64,000 nucleotides of DNA from Isoptericola chiayiensis. GTDB lineage: Bacteria > Actinomycetota > Actinomycetes > Actinomycetales > Cellulomonadaceae. Within the stretch, counting starts at the first letter, position 1; each line of letters starts with the position of its first letter. A program made the position numbers and the translations under genes. The notes beneath the pieces were generated by a model. The model worked only from the letters and a program-made list of their open reading frames with translations. It did no database searches and was not told the DNA's origin. The DNA is taken from assembly GCF_013149805.1 (NCBI RefSeq), contig NZ_JABEZT010000011.1, forward strand, positions 32,122 through 96,121. Direction: 5' to 3'. Shown here piece after piece: positions 59,979-64,000 of the stretch.

Positions 59979-60782
59979 TCAGGAGGTCTTGATCTCCCCG
60001 CGCTGGACGCGCCAGATGCCGACCGCGAGCGGCAGCCCGACCCAGATCGCGGCCGACGTCGCGAGCTGCGCCCAGGCGGTCCCGTCCATCGACTCACCCA
60101 TGATCAGGGGCGTGGAGGACGTGTTCAGGTCCACCCACGGCCACACGTCGGCCCAGGCGGTCACCAGCATCGTGATCGCCCCGACGATCGTCGGGACGGC
60201 CAGGTAGACCACGATCGCGGCCGGGGTGCTCTGCAGGGCCAGACCGAACGCGACGCCCTGGACCATCCACAGCACGATCATCAGGGCCATGCCGGCCGTC
60301 ATCGCGCCGAGCGCCCAGTCTGGCGACGCGTCGCGGAAGGTGATCACGGCGAGGTGGGCGACCGCGGCGATCCCCACCGCGACGGCGAAGAACGCCAGGC
60401 CGGAGCCGACGGCGGTCAGCACCTTGGCGCCGACGACGCGCTGCCGGCGGGGTTCCAGGGTGAACGTGGTCAGCGCCGTGCGCTGGGACCACTCGGCGGT
60501 CGTGGCCAGGATGGCGACGACCGGCAGCAGCATGGCCAGCGGCGTGGACGTGTTGGAGACGAACATCTCGAACGACACCTCGCCGTCGCCGACGAGCGCG
60601 GTGACGGTCACGACGCCGGCGGTCAGCAGGGCGATGACGACGAACAGCCAGCGCACGGCCCGGGTGTCGAGCTGCTTGCGCCACTCGAACAGGGTCAGGC
60701 GGGAGAACGGGACGGGGCGGACGTCGGCCGCGGGAGGTGCGCTCGTGCGGCTGCGGGTCCGGGTCTGGTCGACGGCGGTCAT
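59979..60782 (-). CDS. ABC-2 type permease
   Basis: A 267-residue permease with about six helices, resembling exporter permeases of the ABC-2/YitT-like kind (LTLFEWRKQLDTRAVRWLF, TTAEWSQRTALTTFTLEP, RQRVVGAKVLTAVGSG). It lacks the large outside domain of the permease at 49411. Its start overlaps the ATPase stop by ATGA. The substrate is unknown. Confidence 0.9.
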   Translation of the reverse strand: MTAVDQTRTRSRTSAPPAADVRPVPFSRLTLFEWRKQLDTRAVRWLFVVIALLTAGVVTVTALVGDGEVSFEMFVSNTSTPLAMLLPVVAILATTAEWSQRTALTTFTLEPRRQRVVGAKVLTAVGSGLAFFAVAVGIAAVAHLAVITFRDASPDWALGAMTAGMALMIVLWMVQGVAFGLALQSTPAAIVVYLAVPTIVGAITMLVTAWADVWPWVDLNTSSTPLIMGESMDGTAWAQLATSAAIWVGLPLAVGIWRVQRGEIKTS

Positions 60783-61678
60783 GCGGACACCTCCTCGCGG
60801 GCGTCGGCGGCGGTGAGCTCGAGGAACAGCTCCTCCAGCCCTCGGGAGTCGGCGGGGCGCAGCTCGGTCACGAGCACACCGGCGCCGACGGCGGTCCGGG
60901 CGACGGTCTCGGCGTCCGCCGCGACGGACAGCCCGCCGTGCGCACCCGCCTCGACGTCGACGCCGGCACGGCGCAGCTCGGCAGCCAGCGCGTGGTCGTC
61001 CAGCGAGCGGACCACCATGCCGGCCGCGCGCAGCAGCTCGTCCTTGGTGCCCTCCGCCACGACCCGTCCGCGACCGATCACCACGAGGCGGTCGGCGACC
61101 TGCTCGATCTCGGACAGCAGGTGGCTGGACAGCAGCACGGTGCCGCCCCGCTGCGCGAAGTCGCGCAGCAGGTCCCGCATCCAGCGGATGCCGGCGGGGT
61201 CGAGGCCGTTGGCGGGCTCGTCGAGGATCAGCACGTCCGGGTCGCCGAGCAGGGCGCTCGCGAGCCCGAGCCGCTGCCGCATCCCCAGGGAGTAGGTGCG
61301 CACGCGGCGCCCCGCCTCCGACGGTGTGAGCCCGACGAGGTCCAGGACCTCGTCGACGCGGCGCCGTTCGACACCCATGAGCAGGGCGCCGAGGGCGAGC
61401 GTCTCGCGGCCGGTGCGCCCCGCGTGCTGGGCGGAGGCGTCGAGCAGGACGCCGACGCGCCGTCCGGGGTTGGCGAGGGCCGCGTACGGCTTGCCGAGGA
61501 CGCGAACTGTCCCGCTCGTGGGCGGGGTCAGGCCCGTCATCATGCGCATGGCGGTCGACTTCCCGGCGCCGTTCGGGCCGAGGAATCCGGTCACGAGACC
61601 CGGTTCGGCCGTGAACGTCACGTCGCTCACGGCCTGGACCGGCCCGTACCTCTTGGTCAGGTGCTCCACGGTGATCAT
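60779..61678 (-). CDS. ABC transporter ATP-binding protein (BcrA-like)
   Basis: A 299-residue ATPase: Walker A GPNGAGKSTAM, signature YSLGMRQRLGLASALL (LSGGQ variant of BcrA-type exporters), Walker B VLILDEPANGLDPAG. Such exporters often give resistance to peptide antibiotics. ATG at 61678 follows GGTGGAG. It is divergent from a two-component system, a common pairing in antibiotic-sensing modules. Confidence 0.92.
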   Translation of the reverse strand: MITVEHLTKRYGPVQAVSDVTFTAEPGLVTGFLGPNGAGKSTAMRMMTGLTPPTSGTVRVLGKPYAALANPGRRVGVLLDASAQHAGRTGRETLALGALLMGVERRRVDEVLDLVGLTPSEAGRRVRTYSLGMRQRLGLASALLGDPDVLILDEPANGLDPAGIRWMRDLLRDFAQRGGTVLLSSHLLSEIEQVADRLVVIGRGRVVAEGTKDELLRAAGMVVRSLDDHALAAELRRAGVDVEAGAHGGLSVAADAETVARTAVGAGVLVTELRPADSRGLEELFLELTAADAREEVSA

Positions 61679-61827
61679 GGCTCCACCCTCGCGGGCGCCG
61701 ACGGGGCGGCGCATCGCCCGTGCGGAGGGTTCTGCTGGGCCGGTCGGCGGTCGGTCGTCATCCTTTCGGCGGATGCCGGGGGTGCGGGAAGCGTCCGACG
61801 GCGGATGCCCGGCGTCGTCCCCGTGCC

Positions 61828-61833
61828 TACGCT
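61828..61833 (+). promoter_or_regulatory. -10 box of the second two-component operon
   Basis: TACGCT ends six bases before the GTG at 61840. It fixes the kinase start, which otherwise would be placed in a long upstream frame. Confidence 0.5.
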
Positions 61834-61839
61834 CACCAG

Positions 61840-63111
61840 GTGGTCACTCCGTCCGCCGGCACCTCCCGGCTCGCCCGCCTCTGGTCCGAGGTGTGGCGTC
61901 TCGGCGTGGCGTTCACGGCCAGCATGGTCGTGACCGGGTTCGTGGTGGTGGAGGCGGAGTCCGGGCAGCGCGCCATCGAGGACGGGCAGATCGCCGTGGA
62001 CATCCTGGTGGGGCTGGGGTGCTTCGGTGTGGTGCTGCTGCGTCGGCGGTGGCCGACGACGGTGGCGCTGCTGCTCAGCGCCGCGGCGACGGTGTCGGTC
62101 TTCGCGGCCGGACCGTTGGCGCTGGCCGTGGTGTCCTTCGCGACGCACCGGCGCTGGTGGCGCATCGTCGCGGTGGGGGTCGTGTTCGTCGTGTCGGGGT
62201 GGGCGTACGGCGTGCTGTATCCGGTCGACGACGGGATGACGTGGCTGTTCGACGTGGTCGGCGGCCTGGTCCTCTACTCGTTGCTCGTGTGGATCGGCGC
62301 CTACATCGGGCTGCGGCGCGAGCACCTGGCCTCCCTGCACGAGCGGTTGGCGACGGCGGAGCGGGAGCAGGCGAGCCGGGTCGCGCAGGCGCGTGCCAAC
62401 GAGCGGGCGCGGATCGCCCGCGAGATGCACGACGTGCTCGCGCATCGCATGTCGCTCGTGGCGATGCACGCCGGCGCGCTGGCCTACCGCACGGACCTGC
62501 CGCCCGAGAAGGTCGCCGAGTCCGCCGCCCTGGTGCGCGACAGCGCCCACGAGGCCCTCGGTGAGCTGCGCGAGGTGCTCGGCGTGCTGAGGGGTCTCGA
62601 CGGGCCGGAGGCCGCGGGGGACGACGGCGGCACCGTGGCCGACCCGTCGGCAGGGACGGGCGGGTCGGACGGCCGGCCGGAGAAGCCGCAGCCGACCCTC
62701 GCCGACCTCGACGAGCTGGTGCGCTCGACGAACTGGTCGGGACAGGCCGCGCGGCTGATGGACCGGACCACCGAGCCGGAGCGGCTGCCGACCGCGACCT
62801 CGCGGACCGCGTACCGGATCGTGCAGGAGGCGTTGACGAACGTGCGCAAGCACGCCCCGGACCTGCCGGCGTCGGTGGTGCTGCGGGGTGCGCCGGGACA
62901 GGGCCTGTGGATCACGGTGACGAACCCGACGCCGGACGCGGGCGAACGACCCGCGACGGGCGATCCCGGAGCCGCCGTGCCTCCCGTGCCGCCGTCGGGC
63001 CTCGGGCTGCTCGGCCTGGTCGAGCGTGCCGAGCTGGCGGGCGGGACCCTCACGGCGCGTGGGACCGACGGACGCTTCGTGCTGCGAGCCTGGCTACCGT
63101 GGGCGTCATGA
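61840..63111 (+). CDS. Sensor histidine kinase (NarL/DesK-type)
   Basis: A 423-residue kinase: about five helices (residues 20-165), a coiled coil, the HisKA_3 box ARIAREMHDVLAHRMSLV (H197) and HATPase_c (RIVQEALTNVRKHAPD, GLGLLGLVERAELAGG). A Gly/Asp-rich stretch lies between the two. Stop overlaps the regulator by ATGA. It probably senses the target of the divergent ABC exporter. Confidence 0.92.
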   Translation: MVTPSAGTSRLARLWSEVWRLGVAFTASMVVTGFVVVEAESGQRAIEDGQIAVDILVGLGCFGVVLLRRRWPTTVALLLSAAATVSVFAAGPLALAVVSFATHRRWWRIVAVGVVFVVSGWAYGVLYPVDDGMTWLFDVVGGLVLYSLLVWIGAYIGLRREHLASLHERLATAEREQASRVAQARANERARIAREMHDVLAHRMSLVAMHAGALAYRTDLPPEKVAESAALVRDSAHEALGELREVLGVLRGLDGPEAAGDDGGTVADPSAGTGGSDGRPEKPQPTLADLDELVRSTNWSGQAARLMDRTTEPERLPTATSRTAYRIVQEALTNVRKHAPDLPASVVLRGAPGQGLWITVTNPTPDAGERPATGDPGAAVPPVPPSGLGLLGLVERAELAGGTLTARGTDGRFVLRAWLPWAS

Positions 63112-63797
63112 CCGAGTCGATCTCCGTCGTCGTCGTGGACGACGACCCGCTGGTCCGGGCCGGGTTGGGACTGATCCTGGGCGGAGCGCCGGAGGTCCGC
63201 GTGGTCGGCGACGCCGCGGACGGGGACGACGCCGTCGCCCTCGTGCGCGCCGAGCGTCCCGACGTCGTGCTCATGGACATCCGCATGCCCCGCGTGGACG
63301 GCATCGAGGCCACCCGCCAGATCGTCGCCCTCGACCACGGCGGGCCGCGCGTGCTCGTGCTCACCACGTTCGACACCGACGACATGGTGCTGCAGGCGCT
63401 GCGTGCCGGGGCGGCCGGGTTCCTGCTCAAGGACACGCCCCCGGACCGGCTGGTCGCTGCCGTGCGGGCCGCTGCCGCCGGGGAGCCGACGTTCTCGCCG
63501 TCGGTGATGGCCCAGCTCGTGGCGCAGGTCTCGGGGACCGGAGGTCGGGGTGCGCCGGGTGCGGCGGGAGGCGCGGACCGGAGAGCCGCCGAGCGGCGCG
63601 TCGGGTCGCTGACCGAGCGGGAGCGCGAGGTGGCGGTGGTGCTGGCGCGCGGACTGTCCAACGCGGAGATCGCCGGCGAGCTGTACATGAGCGTGCCGAC
63701 CGTGAAGACGCACGTGTCGCGCATCCTCGACAAGCTGGACGCCGCCAACCGGGTCCAGGCGGCGATCGCGATCCACGACGCCGGGCTCGCGAGGTAG
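63108..63797 (+). CDS. NarL/LuxR-family response regulator
   Basis: A 229-residue regulator: receiver with acceptor D57 (VVLMDIRMPRVDGIE), a Gly-rich linker and LuxR helix-turn-helix (LTEREREVAVVLARGLSNAE, VPTVKTHVSRILDKL). Partner of the preceding kinase; may activate the divergent ABC exporter. The last codons (GLAR) and TAG stop lie in the first unit of a 20-bp tandem repeat. Confidence 0.93.
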   Translation: MTESISVVVVDDDPLVRAGLGLILGGAPEVRVVGDAADGDDAVALVRAERPDVVLMDIRMPRVDGIEATRQIVALDHGGPRVLVLTTFDTDDMVLQALRAGAAGFLLKDTPPDRLVAAVRAAAAGEPTFSPSVMAQLVAQVSGTGGRGAPGAAGGADRRAAERRVGSLTEREREVAVVLARGLSNAEIAGELYMSVPTVKTHVSRILDKLDAANRVQAAIAIHDAGLAR

Positions 63798-63913
63798 GCA
63801 ACTTCTCCGCGAGGTAGGCAACCCGGTCGCGAGGTAGGCAACTTCTCCGCCAGGTAGGCGGACGGACCGCGAGGTAGGCAACTTCTCCGCCAGGTAGGCG
63901 GACGGACCGCGAG
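63789..63913 (+). repeat. 20-bp tandem repeat array C at the response-regulator stop codon
   Basis: Six full 20-base units (from 63789 to 63908) and five bases of a seventh. Units 1, 3 and 5 are GCGAGGTAGGCAACTTCTCC; units 4 and 6 are GCCAGGTAGGCGGACGGACC; unit 2 differs in its second half. The TAG in unit 1 is the regulator's stop. Unit 7 breaks off at GCGAG where the IS110-like sequence begins. Confidence 0.92.
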
Positions 63914-63929
63914 AGGCTTCTATGGGTTG

Positions 63930-64000
63930 TCAAGGGGTCTGTGAGAGGTCGGCTCGTTTGAGGGCTCGGTAGAGGTTGCGGGCGATGTAGTTCTTCAGGC
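63930..64000 (-). mobile_element. IS110-family transposase, C-terminal end (partial)
   Basis: The minus strand reads LKNYIARNLYRALKRA and then a few codons to a TGA at 63930-63932. A lysine-arginine helix of this type (LKxYIAR) closes IS110-family transposases. Only 23 codons are inside the window. The bases between 63914 and 63929 (AGGCTTCTATGGGTTG) would be the IS end, lying directly against a broken repeat unit. Confidence 0.65.

Overview
The window is very GC-rich actinobacterial chromosome. Coding is dense, with many GTG starts, ATGA/GTGA stop-start overlaps, and leaderless genes whose TANNNT -10 box lies 6-8 bases before the start codon. The gene set (HmuTUV/HtaA haem uptake, HmuO, IdeR/DtxR-type and Zur-type boxes, an ECF42-like sigma factor with a DGPF partner) fits Micrococcales, perhaps Cellulomonadaceae or Promicromonosporaceae; this placement is inferred from gene content only. 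I saw no tRNA, rRNA, CRISPR array or replication origin, and no gene-free stretch longer than 300 bases.

Layout. 0-5 kb: an accessory edge with a cut-off EVE/zinc-ribbon protein (probable HNH-type restriction enzyme), a class II Fic protein under a large palindrome, a nucleobase permease, and an AAA/DUF234 ATPase with its own palindrome. 5-13.5 kb: MFS exporter divergent from a LacI regulator with an almost ideal lac-type operator, two acetyltransferase genes, a DUF1330 protein, a DUF255 thioredoxin-fold protein, a GH25 muramidase and a DUF3817 protein. 13.5-16.2 kb: Lrp regulator divergent from a DDAH-like hydrolase and ornithine cyclodeaminase, a likely arginine-to-proline route. 16-20 kb: FUSC transporter, a sigma4/zinc-finger membrane fusion, RlmC. 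20-26 kb: a translationally coupled operon (small protein, large LuxR ATPase, DinB, VOC), then a DGPF protein and its ECF42-type sigma factor.

26-36 kb is the most coherent block: haem acquisition. Haem oxygenase and hmuTUV lie behind IdeR/DtxR-like boxes. They are followed by three secreted or anchored proteins (two with HtaA domains; two share a second module) and a DUF916-like anchored protein that probably partners a WxL-like tail. 36-44.5 kb: CPBP-like protein, DUF305 lipoprotein, LVIVD protein, DMT transporter, YibE/F, K+ channel, and a Zur-type divergent pair (MBL-fold protein and zinc chaperone AztD). 44.5-50.6 kb: two-component system, hydrolase/SnoaL fusion with a GntR regulator, ABC exporter. 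50.7-56.1 kb: three tandem membrane-anchored PQQ-like propeller proteins plus a short relative. 56-64 kb: PadR regulator, DNA/RNA endonuclease, Na+/H+ antiporter, ABC exporter divergent from a two-component system, and the end of an IS110-type element.

Two repeat classes cut across the window. One is a 20-bp tandem repeat (core GCGAGGTAGGC) at three loci, each time supplying the TAG stop of the preceding gene. The other is a set of long intergenic palindromes, two of which share sequence 21 kb apart.
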